From Chlamydiales bacterium (GTDB lineage: Bacteria > Chlamydiota > Chlamydiia > Chlamydiales > JACKPQ01), in NCBI GenBank assembly GCA_024233455.1, contig JACKPP010000001.1, positions 780,001-844,000 on the forward strand: 64,000 bases of DNA. The letters run 5' to 3'. This document shows, piece by piece, positions 1 through 8,208 of the stretch. The first letter of the stretch is position 1. Each line of letters starts with the position of its first letter. A program made the translations under genes and the position numbers. Under the pieces are notes generated by a model, which was not told the DNA's origin, searched no databases, and was given only the letters and a program-made list of their open reading frames with translations.

Positions 1-228
1 GATAAAAGAAACAGGAATGGCGGATTGACGTGTGGTTAAAAATTTGTAAGCCTGAGCCCAGTCATTGGCTCGATTTTGAGGATTGATAAGGATTGTATCT
101 TCATTCTGAGATTTTCCTGATGCAGCAGCAGCTTCATTGTGAGAAGGAGCTTTTCCTGCAGCTGCTATTACCGCCTCTGTGCCGACTCCGGCTTGGGCAA
201 CTAGTAAAAAAATAAAGCCAATGAGCAT
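1..228 (-). CDS. Small secreted protein, N-terminal part (runs off the window)
   Basis: An open frame of 76 codons begins at the ATG at 228 and runs off the left edge. A strong Shine-Dalgarno (AAGGAGG, about 234-240) precedes it, so the start is well supported. The N-terminus is a short hydrophobic stretch (LIGFIFLLVAQAG), consistent with a signal peptide or single membrane anchor. It is followed by an Ala/Ser/Glu-rich linker and then a more ordinary stretch (RANDWAQAYKFLTTRQ). It lies downstream of mnmG on the same strand with a 34-nt gap and could be co-transcribed. I do not recognise the family, and only part of the protein is visible. Confidence 0.6.
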   Translation of the reverse strand, partial: MLIGFIFLLVAQAGVGTEAVIAAAGKAPSHNEAAAASGKSQNEDTILINPQNRANDWAQAYKFLTTRQSAIPVSFI

Positions 229-262
229 AAGATCCTCCTTAAAGTTAGGCTCAAAATATCAC

Positions 263-2083
263 CTATCTTGCATTGAGCGCAATCATCAGAATGGAAATAT
301 CGGCAGAGGAAACGCCTTCGAGTCTCGACGCTTGCCCGAGATTACAGGGTTGAATTTTGACCAGGCGGGCGCGTGCTTCGTGGCTTAAACCCTCCACATT
401 TTGGAACTTGAATTTTTCAGGAATGGGCACGGTATCAATTTTTTCAAGCCGCAGTGCTTCTTTTTCTTGCCGTTCGATATAACCGGCGTACTTGAGTTGA
501 ATTTCAATTTGAAAATTGATTTCTTCACCGTGATCTTGGACTTTTTCTGGATAGCGCTGGATGAGCTCTTGGTAGTTAATTTCTGGGCGACAAAGAATTT
601 GAGCCAGGGATAGGGTTTTACCGTTAACATCATGAAAGCTTTTTTTCAGACGGGCAACAGAACTATTAATAAGCTCTTCTTTGTCGAGAAGGCGTTGGTG
701 CTGGGCGTCGGAGATCAGTCCTAGTCTGTGACCGTGGTGGCGCAGACGTAGATCGGCGTTATCTTGACGAAGGAGCAACCTATATTCAGCACGACTTGTG
801 AACATGCGGTAGGGTTCGGTGAGCTCTTTAGAGATCAGCTCATCTATCATTACTCCGATGTAGCTTTCTGAGCGTTTTAAAACGAAAGGCTCTTTATTTT
901 GAATTTTCAATGCAGCGTTAATACCGGCTATGAGCCCCTGACCAGCAGCTTCTTCATAGCCGGTGGTACCATTGATTTGGCCAGCCATGTAAAGCCCAGA
1001 AACGGTTTTGGTTTCGAGAGAAGTTTTGATCTGACCACTGGTTAGATAGTCGTACTCAATGGCGTAGGCTGGACGAGTAATCTCAGCTTTTTCCAGACCT
1101 GGAATTGACTGCATCATTTGGAGTTGTACATCAAACGGGAGGGATGTAGAAATGCCATTAATGTACATTTCATGCGTATTTAATCCTTCCGGTTCTAAAA
1201 AGAGTTGATGTCGGTCTTTATCGGCAAAGCGGGTAATTTTATCTTCGATAGAAGGGCAATAGCGTGGGCCTAAACCTTGAATTTTACCGGAATAAAGCGG
1301 CGATCTGTGCATGTTATCTTGAATGATTTTCTTAGTAGCATCATTGGTGTAACCGATGAAGCAGGATACTTGAGTAAGGGGGTGATTTTTTTCATCATGA
1401 GAAAAGAAGACGTTATGTTCACCGGGCTGTTCTTCAAGCTTGGTAAAATCAATGCTTCGAGCATGCACGCGTGGTGGTGTGCCGGTCTTAAGTCGAGAAA
1501 GTGTAAAGCCGTTGTTTTCAAGGCATTTTGAAAGGCCCAAAGAGGGTTTGTCTCCGGCTCTACCCCCTTGGAAATTGATATCACCAATATGCATGAGTCC
1601 TCGCATAAAAGTTCCGGCCGATAAAATCACTGCTTGGGAGTGAAAGGTTAAGCCTTCTTGGGTAGTGAGGCCGGTAATAGCACCATTTTCGATGAGGAGC
1701 TCTTGTGAGGTCCCTTGCATGATATAGAGATTAGGCACTTCTTCGAGATAGCGCTTCATCTCAAATTGATAAGCGACTTTATCTGACTGGCATCTTGGAG
1801 ACCAAACTGCTGGGCCTTTTGAGGCATTGAGCATACGAAATTGAATGCCGGTACGATCAGCAATGATTCCCATCGCTCCACCAAGAGCATCGATTTCGCG
1901 TACGATATGCCCTTTGGCAACCCCCCCGATTGCTGGGTTGCAGCTCATTTTAGCGATCGTATCGAGATTCATGGTAAGTAAAAGCGTATCAGCGCCCATG
2001 CGTGCTGCAGCATGAGCGGCTTCGCAGCCGGCATGCCCTGCACCTATGACAATGATATCAAATTTTTTAGGGTAAGCCCACAT
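263..2083 (-). CDS. mnmG: tRNA uridine-5-carboxymethylaminomethyl modification enzyme MnmG (GidA)
   Basis: FAD-dependent subunit of the MnmE-MnmG complex, which installs the (carboxymethyl)aminomethyl group on the wobble uridine of several tRNAs using methylene-THF. At 606 residues it is full length for the family. The FAD dinucleotide fold is at the N-terminus (GAGHAG, residues 14-19), followed by the family signatures for Cys-containing active-site loops (SCNPAIGG, near residue 47) and GTPPR in the middle. The C-terminal helical domain that contacts MnmE is present (YAGYIERQ...). Its partner mnmE is in the same window at 31029-32375 but not in the same operon. The gene begins 12 nt after the stop of the small basic peptide at 2096-2185, so the two are probably co-transcribed. 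Pairing with dnaB just upstream is a chlamydial arrangement. Confidence 0.97.
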   Translation of the reverse strand: MWAYPKKFDIIVIGAGHAGCEAAHAAARMGADTLLLTMNLDTIAKMSCNPAIGGVAKGHIVREIDALGGAMGIIADRTGIQFRMLNASKGPAVWSPRCQSDKVAYQFEMKRYLEEVPNLYIMQGTSQELLIENGAITGLTTQEGLTFHSQAVILSAGTFMRGLMHIGDINFQGGRAGDKPSLGLSKCLENNGFTLSRLKTGTPPRVHARSIDFTKLEEQPGEHNVFFSHDEKNHPLTQVSCFIGYTNDATKKIIQDNMHRSPLYSGKIQGLGPRYCPSIEDKITRFADKDRHQLFLEPEGLNTHEMYINGISTSLPFDVQLQMMQSIPGLEKAEITRPAYAIEYDYLTSGQIKTSLETKTVSGLYMAGQINGTTGYEEAAGQGLIAGINAALKIQNKEPFVLKRSESYIGVMIDELISKELTEPYRMFTSRAEYRLLLRQDNADLRLRHHGHRLGLISDAQHQRLLDKEELINSSVARLKKSFHDVNGKTLSLAQILCRPEINYQELIQRYPEKVQDHGEEINFQIEIQLKYAGYIERQEKEALRLEKIDTVPIPEKFKFQNVEGLSHEARARLVKIQPCNLGQASRLEGVSSADISILMIALNAR

Positions 2084-2095
2084 GGGACAAAGAAT

Positions 2096-2185
2096 CTATT
2101 TCTTCTTATGACGATCGCGACGGCGACGCTTTTTGCGCTTATGCTTGGCGATTTTCAATCTGCGTTTCTTTTTAACGGACGACAT
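2096..2185 (-). CDS. 29-residue Lys/Arg-rich ribosomal-type peptide (AURKAIP1/COX24-like, bS22-like)
   Basis: A tiny frame of 29 codons plus TAG stop, with an excellent Shine-Dalgarno (GGAAGGAG) about 5 nt before the ATG at 2185. The product starts MSSVKKKRRLKIAKHKRKK and continues with RRRRDRHKKK; nearly every residue is basic. The spacing of basic blocks matches the short AURKAIP1/COX24-domain peptides, which include the mycobacterial small-subunit protein bS22 and the mitochondrial mS38 tail. The likely role is therefore a small-subunit rRNA-binding peptide; this is inferred from sequence resemblance only. It sits directly upstream of mnmG in the same orientation. It is easily missed by gene callers because of its length. 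Confidence 0.75.
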   Translation of the reverse strand: MSSVKKKRRLKIAKHKRKKRRRRDRHKKK

Positions 2186-2365
2186 GTTTCTCCTTCCAAC
2201 TAGTAGAGGATCATGATTATGCCAAATAAAGCGTTAAAGAACAAGTCTTCAATGGGAATTATCAGCTTGGGCGTTGGCGATAATGGTAAATTTAATTTTT
2301 AATAACCGAAAGAAATGAAGAGAAAAATTATTTAAGCCTTTTGCATGAGAAGGTTATGATATCGA

Positions 2366-3805
2366 TTATTCAGGCGAGAAGGCGGCAAAAATAGCAGAAT
2401 TATCATCCTGCGAAGGAATCTCTGCACCGCTATAGTTAGTAAATTGCGCGTATTCCTTTCTAAAACTTAAATTGACAGACCCCACTCTACCATGGCGGTT
2501 TTTAGCAACGATGACCTCGGTTAAGCCGGGTTTATTTTGGGGATCGTAGTATTCGGGGCGAAACATAAGCATTACGATATCGGCATCTTGTTCAAGGGAT
2601 CCTGACTCTCTCAGGTCGCTCATAATAGGTCGATGTCCGGTACGCTCTTCTACCTTGCGGGAGAGCTGAGACATGCAAAGAATCGGGATATCGAGTTCTC
2701 GGGCCAAATTTTTAAGATTACGCGAAATTTCAGAGATTTCATTTTGTCGGTTATCGGAGTTATAAAAGCCACCAGATCCAGACAACAGCTGCAAATAGTC
2801 GATGGCCAGAAACCCGATATTATAGGTCTCTTTCATCCGCCGAGCTCGAGCTCTGAGATCAGAAATTTTTAGGCCTGGTTGATCGTCGATGAGCATATGA
2901 TGATTTTGCATACGGTCAATGCTTTCTACAATGCGCTGATATTCCATTCCGTCTAAGGAGCCATTCACAATTTTATCGGATTCAACTTCCGCCTGGGAAC
3001 AAATCATGCGGTGTAGCAGTTGTTCAGCGCTCATCTCTAAAGAAAAGATGCCGACAGGGACATTGTTTTTAAAGCAGATGTTTTCGGCCATGTTGAGAGC
3101 AAATGCCGTTTTACCCATAGCGGGGCGAGCTGCTAGAATAATGAGATTTGAGGGGGCAAGACCGTTGATCATTTTGTCGATATCGAGAAAATGTGTAGGG
3201 ATGCCGGTAATTCCTATTTCATCATCGCCTCTTGCGTGGTATTCCTCTTGTCGTTCTTGCAATTCCTTTAAAAACGGAAGCTGGGACTTAGATTTAAGTC
3301 CTGAAAGAAGGTCTTTGATGTGGAAATGTTGCTCGCGATGGGCAGACTGACCAATGGAGAAAAAAAGCGTTTGGGCGTGGTCTAGAGCGCCATGGACGTC
3401 GCTGGGTTCATTAAGCGCAGTATTTTCAATTTCTTCTGATGCCCGAATCATTTGCCTGAGCATAGATTTATTTTTGACTAGCTGAGCATACTCTTCGATA
3501 TAGGCAGAGGTTCCGACGTACTGGGCAAGAGTTGTGAGGTAGGCCACGCCGCCCACGGCATCCAATTTATCTCTGAGTTTAAGCTCCTCTGCAACAAGAT
3601 GGATATCGGCAGGCTTATCCTTCTTATAAATGTCTTTAAGCGTTTTAAAAATGGTTTGGTGCTCAACGTAGTAAAAATCACGATCATCGAGAGCATCACA
3701 GGCGATATTGAGCCCATTAACGCTAGTTAGCATACAACCAAGAACCATCATTTCTGATTCTTTGGAATTGGGGGCTACTTTGACTTTGGGCTTATCTCTG
3801 CTCAT
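2366..3805 (-). CDS. dnaB: Replicative DNA helicase DnaB
   Basis: Hexameric replicative helicase that unwinds DNA ahead of the fork and recruits primase. The 479 residues cover an N-terminal helical domain (about 10-115), a linker, and a RecA-like C-terminal motor. Walker A is seen as ARPAMGKT with the Lys at residue 232. The Walker B region is FLAIDYLQLL, and the helicase H4/arginine-finger region (MSDLRESGSLEQDADIVMLMFRPEYY) is intact. There is no intein. It is upstream of the bS22-like peptide and mnmG on the same strand, with a gap of about 180 nt in which I see no gene. Confidence 0.97.
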   Translation of the reverse strand: MSRDKPKVKVAPNSKESEMMVLGCMLTSVNGLNIACDALDDRDFYYVEHQTIFKTLKDIYKKDKPADIHLVAEELKLRDKLDAVGGVAYLTTLAQYVGTSAYIEEYAQLVKNKSMLRQMIRASEEIENTALNEPSDVHGALDHAQTLFFSIGQSAHREQHFHIKDLLSGLKSKSQLPFLKELQERQEEYHARGDDEIGITGIPTHFLDIDKMINGLAPSNLIILAARPAMGKTAFALNMAENICFKNNVPVGIFSLEMSAEQLLHRMICSQAEVESDKIVNGSLDGMEYQRIVESIDRMQNHHMLIDDQPGLKISDLRARARRMKETYNIGFLAIDYLQLLSGSGGFYNSDNRQNEISEISRNLKNLARELDIPILCMSQLSRKVEERTGHRPIMSDLRESGSLEQDADIVMLMFRPEYYDPQNKPGLTEVIVAKNRHGRVGSVNLSFRKEYAQFTNYSGAEIPSQDDNSAIFAAFSPE

Positions 3806-3853
3806 AACGTTTTTTACGTGTACATCAAATGGTAGTCGATTGTCCAGAGGAAA

Positions 3854-3942
3854 CGGAAAGAGAGGGATTCGAACCCTCGGTACCCGTTAAGGGGTACACT
3901 TCCTTAGCAGGGAAGCGCCTTCGGCCACTCAGCCATCTTTCC
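3854..3942 (-). tRNA. tRNA-Ser (anticodon GCU)
   Basis: On the minus strand an 89-nt tRNA folds with a 7-bp acceptor stem (GGAAAGA with TCTTTCC), a D-arm, an anticodon loop reading CTGCTAA (anticodon GCU, codons AGC/AGU), a long class II variable arm (GTGTACCCCTTAACGGGTAC) and a normal T-arm (GGTTCGAATCC). The long variable arm fits serine. The discriminator is G (3854). The CCA end is not encoded: TTT follows. Confidence 0.95.
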
Positions 3943-4014
3943 AAGGAATGCTCCAGTGTAAGCTAGCTTTGATTTAAGAACAAGAACTTGAAATTTCTTT
4001 AGAGCCTTGAGCCC

Positions 4015-4033
4015 ATGTAAAACTGCTTTACAT
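4015..4033. repeat. 19-bp palindromic repeat, copy 1
   Basis: ATGTAAAACTGCTTTACAT: 7-bp perfect arms (ATGTAAA/TTTACAT) around a non-palindromic ACTGC core. It lies 29 nt past the stop of the minus-strand gene 4062-4901. The same 19-mer, in one orientation or the other, is found at 19367, 30396 and 51899. There is no T-run beside it, so it is not a standard intrinsic terminator. Confidence 0.85.
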
Positions 4034-4061
4034 CTAGGTAGGTTGTTTAGAAATAAAGACT

Positions 4062-4901
4062 TTACTTACCTAGTACGAGGTTGATAGATAAAGGAGTTCC
4101 GGTGACTGCATTCCAAAAAGTTGTCTGTAATGTGCCATCCGGATGCTCAACTGTGATAGAGTAAAAAGGGAGAAAAATTTCGGTAGCGGATTTAATGGCA
4201 AACTCTGATCCGAAAGCCGCTTGGGCATTTTTTTTGATCTGCGCGGCAGAGAAGCGTTTTGTGAGCCTTTCGCCAGCACTATGTGTTGTGGTAACAAGGG
4301 GGCTAGTGATGAGGGTTTCTGGTTCTTTGGTGAATTTGGCTCCTGCCATGTGCAAGCGGTAACGCTGCCCTATTTGTACGATGAGTTTTTTTCTTTTGCA
4401 CGCGTCAATGGTCGTATCGAGGGGGTCATTTTCGATGTTTAGTGTTTGTAAAAGGGTGTTTTGGTCACAAACTCCCCCTTTTTTAACCAATTCATTGATA
4501 ATGCCAAAGTCTTGCGATGAAGCGTGAGTTGTGATGCAGTCACCATAGCCATGGGTTTTTTCCCAATGTTTCGTGTTCATCACCATTTCGCCATCGGTCA
4601 TGTCCCAAAGTATGACGCCTTCGCCGGTTTGAGCTGCGTTTTTTGAGTATTTCACTTCCATAAGGAGGTAGGGTGCAAATTTTAGATCGTGAGATTGGCA
4701 TTTGTGTTTAGTCGACCTTAAAAGCTCACCTTTATTATGATCGATGATTTGTTTTGGTGTGTATTTGATCTCTAGAGAAAGGACTTGAGCAGTATTGATT
4801 TTTTCTAGTGCTATATACTTCAGGCTGGGATAATGCCCATCGACCCACCATAAACCTCCTCCGATGACCGCTAAACTCACTAGTGTAGATAGAATGCGCA
4901 T
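4062..4901 (-). CDS. Membrane-anchored protein of unknown function
   Basis: 279 residues. The N-terminus is a single hydrophobic helix (ILSTLVSLAVIGGGLWWV, about residues 3-20), so the rest is probably periplasmic or lumenal. Four well-spaced cysteines (KCQS, DCITT, VCDQ, ACKR) could form disulfides. The C-terminal half contains a short beta-rich stretch (FYSITVEHPDGTLQTTFWN). I do not recognise a family. The start ATG overlaps the stop of the small secreted protein at 4901-5104 by one base (TAATG), so the two are translationally coupled. Copy 1 of the 19-bp palindrome follows its stop. Confidence 0.75.
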   Translation of the reverse strand: MRILSTLVSLAVIGGGLWWVDGHYPSLKYIALEKINTAQVLSLEIKYTPKQIIDHNKGELLRSTKHKCQSHDLKFAPYLLMEVKYSKNAAQTGEGVILWDMTDGEMVMNTKHWEKTHGYGDCITTHASSQDFGIINELVKKGGVCDQNTLLQTLNIENDPLDTTIDACKRKKLIVQIGQRYRLHMAGAKFTKEPETLITSPLVTTTHSAGERLTKRFSAAQIKKNAQAAFGSEFAIKSATEIFLPFYSITVEHPDGTLQTTFWNAVTGTPLSINLVLGK

Positions 4902-5104
4902 TATTCTTCTGCTTTTTCTTGATTGAGTGCCTCAACTGCTTCCATTTGCATTTCGAGTTTTTTTGAAAGAGCATCGAGTCTGGAAATCACGGCTTCCATT
5001 TTTTCTGCCGCCAGTTCTTCAATTTCATCTTTGAGCTTTTCACCAAAACTAGGAATGCTAAATGCTAAAAGCGCAAAACCAACGATTGGAAATAATAAAC
5101 GCAT
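4901..5104 (-). CDS. Small secreted coiled-coil protein
   Basis: 67 residues if started at the ATG at 5104, which has GGAGG 5 nt upstream; a longer frame reaching 5188 has no such site and overlaps the upstream gene. The first about 21 residues form a signal peptide or anchor (LLFPIVGFALLAFSIPSFG). The remainder is a Glu/Lys/Leu-rich amphipathic helix with heptad-like spacing (IEELAAEKMEAVISRLDALSKKLEMQMEAVEAL), suggesting a coiled coil. No enzymatic motif is visible. Stop-start overlap with 4062-4901 indicates a shared operon and possibly a shared function, which I cannot name. Confidence 0.65.
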   Translation of the reverse strand: MRLLFPIVGFALLAFSIPSFGEKLKDEIEELAAEKMEAVISRLDALSKKLEMQMEAVEALNQEKAEE

Positions 5105-5159
5105 AGACCTCCGAGGTGTTTTGATCTTAATATTACTGTATCCTTGGGTTTGGCACCTG

Positions 5160-5960
5160 TCAAACTTTTTTCGAGAGGAGTAGGGCATAGGCTAGGAAAG
5201 AATCGCGGCAATAGGCTTTGATTGGTTTACCGTGGATGGACACGTCAATGTAGCCACGGATAAGACCGCTTACGAGTTCGTCACGAGTTAGGGTTAAAAT
5301 TTTATGGATGGCTTCGGAATCTTCAGGCGTGGACAGTTTGGTTGTTGAAACTTTACCGGTGTAAACCGGGACAACACTTGCCGTCATTCCCGTATCTGGG
5401 GCAATTTCACCCAATAAGGTTAAGGTGTCGATTTCAAGCCCTGTTTCTTCTAGGCATTCGCGTCTAGCAGCTATCTCGGGATCTTCTTGTGGGTAACGAG
5501 CACCCCTGGGAACTTCGATTTCCCAGCTGCGGGTTGCATGTCTGTAGTTGAGATTGACGGCGAAACGATCGTTTTGAAATACGGGCAAGATAGCAACGCC
5601 CTGAGGACCATCTAAACTTGGCCGCCACAAGATGCGGTTGTAAGTGCCCATGTGTCCGCTTGGGAAAAGAACCGGGTCTCGGACCCAAATCCAGTACTGG
5701 TCTTCGGCTATGATTCCCACACGCGTCCAATTTTTTGCTTCGGCTGGCGAATAACCTTCTTTGATCAAACGTTCACTGGCGGTTTTTTGAATAGCATGGA
5801 TCTGATCTTGATTGGTAGACAGTTCTATTTCGCCAGATTTATGAGAGCCAAAAGGCCCTAATGCTTGGACATGTTTTTGCATAAAATTGAGATAATTTTC
5901 TACATCACAACAATGGAGTGCCAATGAAAAAGCACAAATAATGAAGACCTTGCCCAGCAT
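5160..5960 (-). CDS. Exported Nudix hydrolase (ADP-ribose pyrophosphatase-like)
   Basis: 266 residues with a complete Nudix box between residues 153 and 175 (GARYPQE, then RRECLEETGL), fitting G-x5-E-x7-REUxEExGU; the catalytic Glu residues are present. Downstream family features (GEIAPDTGMTASVVPVY) resemble NudF/ADP-sugar pyrophosphatases. What is unusual is the N-terminus: residues 1-18 look like a signal peptide (VFIICAFSLALHCC), with a Cys pair at 17-18. The residue before the first Cys is His, so a lipobox is weak. About 100 residues of unassigned sequence precede the Nudix domain. Export of a Nudix enzyme would put it in the periplasm or host-facing compartment; that is inference. AGGAGG is placed correctly before the ATG. 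Confidence 0.85.
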   Translation of the reverse strand: MLGKVFIICAFSLALHCCDVENYLNFMQKHVQALGPFGSHKSGEIELSTNQDQIHAIQKTASERLIKEGYSPAEAKNWTRVGIIAEDQYWIWVRDPVLFPSGHMGTYNRILWRPSLDGPQGVAILPVFQNDRFAVNLNYRHATRSWEIEVPRGARYPQEDPEIAARRECLEETGLEIDTLTLLGEIAPDTGMTASVVPVYTGKVSTTKLSTPEDSEAIHKILTLTRDELVSGLIRGYIDVSIHGKPIKAYCRDSFLAYALLLSKKV

Positions 5961-6050
5961 AATACCTCCTTATTTCGCTCAAGGAGCATGCCGCCAAAGT
6001 GCTTTTTTGTGCAACTTATTTTCCGAATTTGCTAAAAGGGTCTTAACACG

Positions 6051-6521
6051 ATGCTAACATTGGGAGAAATGATGCTAGCAATAGAAGATATCGTTGGTAC
6101 TTGGAAACTGACTTGCTGCGAAACGCGGTATTGCGATGGGCGAACAGGTGTACATCCGGTTGGTGAAAACGCCACTGGGTATATTTTATATAACCCAGAT
6201 GGGTATGTATCTCTGGAATTAGTGGCTCAAAAACGCTTGAGTTTTACCCAGCAAGATCCCTTTGCAGAAACTGAAGAGGGTTATGCCGAACTAATGCGTA
6301 GCCATCTTTCTTATGTAGGGACCTTTGAAATTCGTGGTGATTACCTGATCCATCATGTTGAAATAAGCTCGTATCCCGATTTTATAGGACACAAAATTGA
6401 GCGCTTCACTCGATTGGAAGATGACAAACTTTATCAGACAACTGAGCCACTTTTTATGCATGGGGAGAGCCATGTAGTCCATCTGGAGCTGCAGCGCGTC
6501 ACCTCTGCTGTGGCCGTATAG
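6051..6521 (+). CDS. Lipocalin-like domain protein
   Basis: 156 residues; the opening (EDIVGTWKLTCCE) and the repeated YxLYNPDGYVSL/MxA-type pattern match the short bacterial lipocalin-like domain (Pfam Lipocalin_5 type), an eight-stranded small-molecule-binding barrel often found next to or fused with redox enzymes. No signal peptide is seen. The start is uncertain: ATG at 6051 has a weak AAGGG at 10 nt, while the ATG pair at 6069/6072 has a better GGGAG at 6062-6066. The ligand cannot be read from sequence. It is followed 49 nt later by mutL. Confidence 0.7.
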   Translation: MLTLGEMMLAIEDIVGTWKLTCCETRYCDGRTGVHPVGENATGYILYNPDGYVSLELVAQKRLSFTQQDPFAETEEGYAELMRSHLSYVGTFEIRGDYLIHHVEISSYPDFIGHKIERFTRLEDDKLYQTTEPLFMHGESHVVHLELQRVTSAVAV

Positions 6522-6570
6522 ACCGATGGATTTGAGTATATTATCTATGTTGTCGTAAACTACGAAAATT

Positions 6571-8208
6571 ATGACACGTATCCAAATTTTAGCAGATGAG
6601 ACGATTAACAAAATCGCTGCTGGCGAAGTTGTTGAAAATCCGGCAGCCGCCTTAAAAGAGCTGATTGAAAATTCCATTGACTCTGGGGCTTGCCGCATCA
6701 CTATAGAAGTTGAAGGTGGCGGTTTTACATCGATGCGCGTATCTGATAATGGGTGCGGGATGAGGAGGGATGATGCCTTATTAAGTTTAGAGCGTCACGC
6801 TACATCGAAGATCAGTAAAGCCGAAGATTTAGAAGTTGTTTCAACCATGGGATTTCGCGGTGAAGCGCTTGCCTCGATTGGGGCGATTTCGAAACTGCGC
6901 CTTATCACCTGTGCTGAGGGGGAAACTTTGGCAACTGAAGTCTTTATGGATGGGGGGCGTATCCGTTTTGCAGGTGATGCTGCCAGGGAAAAGGGAACAA
7001 CGATTGAGGTAAAACAACTATTTTTTAACGTGCCGGCAAGGCGAAAGTTCCAAAAATCTTCCACATCATCAACCACCCAAATCATGAAAAGAGTGACCGA
7101 TTTAAGTTTGGCGCACCCCGAATTGCAGTTTGAGCTTTTTTGCGATGGTAAAAAACGGATTCAATCAACTGGAAAGGGCTTTAAAAGTGTGTCACGAGAA
7201 CTTTTAGGCGATAGTTTTTTGCAGCAGTCAGACTTTTTGGATACGCCCTACATAAAGGGCTTTTTGGGAAAGCCATTGGCCAGTCGGTCCACACGTTCGG
7301 GGCAATATTTATTTGTGAATGGACGAGCGGTGGAGTGTCCCCTCTTAACTTCAGCTATCACCGATGGCTTTGGTACGCGCCTTGGAGCCCATCAGCATCC
7401 GATTTTTGCGTTGCATTTTACATTTCCTGGCGATTGGATTGACGTCAATGTCCATCCACAAAAAAGGGAAATCCGTATTCGCGATGAACAGCAGGTAACA
7501 GCTTTGGTTACCGAAGCCATAGCCGCGAGCTTTGCATCATCTCCTCCAATTCCAGCAGTGCTGGAAAACTGGGAGCATGCTTATGAGGAGATGGACTTGA
7601 TTGCTTATGAATCACCCCAAGTCGAAATGTCTTTTGCACGTGTGCCTATTGTTGGACTTCTTTCACCTTACCTCATTTTAGCAGCCGAGCATTCACCATT
7701 GAGGTTTGAAAAAAAGCAGCGTACAGGTTTTGTTCTAGTCAATTTAAAACGCGCCGAAGAGCGCATTTATTACGCGTCCACTTTAGAACCCGATAAGGTC
7801 GAAAAAGAAATGCAAGTCCTGATGCTGCCGATTACGCTTGAATACAACGCTGAGCAAGCATTTACCTTAGAAAAGCATATGGATGTACTACACCGGTGTG
7901 GTATTGGGGTGCGCCCTTTTGGAGAGCAGGCGTTTGTAGTCGATGCACTGCATACGCATATTGAACCTCATTCTGTGCCTGAGCTTATTGACCGCCTACT
8001 CCTGGCTGCCCAAAAAGAAGATCCCGAAGTGCTACTTTCAAAAGTACCCAAATTAATTTCCAGGCGTGCCCCCTATCAACAGGCTGAAGCTGAAATGATT
8101 ATTAGAGAGCTTTTAAAGCAAAGTGATACACACACCGCGCCTAGCGGAGAACCTATTTTTACCCATATTGACGAGGAAGATGTCGAACGTTTATTCAAAA
8201 CGGCTTAA
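6571..8208 (+). CDS. mutL: DNA mismatch repair protein MutL
   Basis: MutL couples MutS mismatch recognition to strand processing. The N-terminal GHKL ATPase (1-330) is intact: the N-motif around ELIENSIDSGA, DNGCGM, and GFRGEALASI are all visible. The C-terminal dimerisation domain is present (about 365-545), but the metal-binding endonuclease signature DQHA(x)2E(x)4E reads NLKRAEERIYY (residues 391-401), and the C-terminal CPHGRP-like site reads APSGEPI (from 523). This copy is therefore predicted to lack the intrinsic nicking activity of most MutL proteins outside MutH-bearing bacteria. At 545 residues it is slightly short. The pepP start lies inside its last codons, and mutL-pepP beside pseudopilin genes is a chlamydial neighbourhood. 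Confidence 0.95.
   Translation: MTRIQILADETINKIAAGEVVENPAAALKELIENSIDSGACRITIEVEGGGFTSMRVSDNGCGMRRDDALLSLERHATSKISKAEDLEVVSTMGFRGEALASIGAISKLRLITCAEGETLATEVFMDGGRIRFAGDAAREKGTTIEVKQLFFNVPARRKFQKSSTSSTTQIMKRVTDLSLAHPELQFELFCDGKKRIQSTGKGFKSVSRELLGDSFLQQSDFLDTPYIKGFLGKPLASRSTRSGQYLFVNGRAVECPLLTSAITDGFGTRLGAHQHPIFALHFTFPGDWIDVNVHPQKREIRIRDEQQVTALVTEAIAASFASSPPIPAVLENWEHAYEEMDLIAYESPQVEMSFARVPIVGLLSPYLILAAEHSPLRFEKKQRTGFVLVNLKRAEERIYYASTLEPDKVEKEMQVLMLPITLEYNAEQAFTLEKHMDVLHRCGIGVRPFGEQAFVVDALHTHIEPHSVPELIDRLLLAAQKEDPEVLLSKVPKLISRRAPYQQAEAEMIIRELLKQSDTHTAPSGEPIFTHIDEEDVERLFKTA

Noticed and set aside
4015..4033. 19-bp palindrome as an intrinsic terminator
   Set aside because: Stem only 7 bp and AT-rich, and no T-run on either side; two copies lie inside open frames before the stop codon. 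Kept as a repeat, not as a terminator.
8123..8179. Longer N-terminus for pepP
   Set aside because: Would overlap mutL by 86 nt and add residues not seen in the family; ATG 8180 fits size and spacing better.
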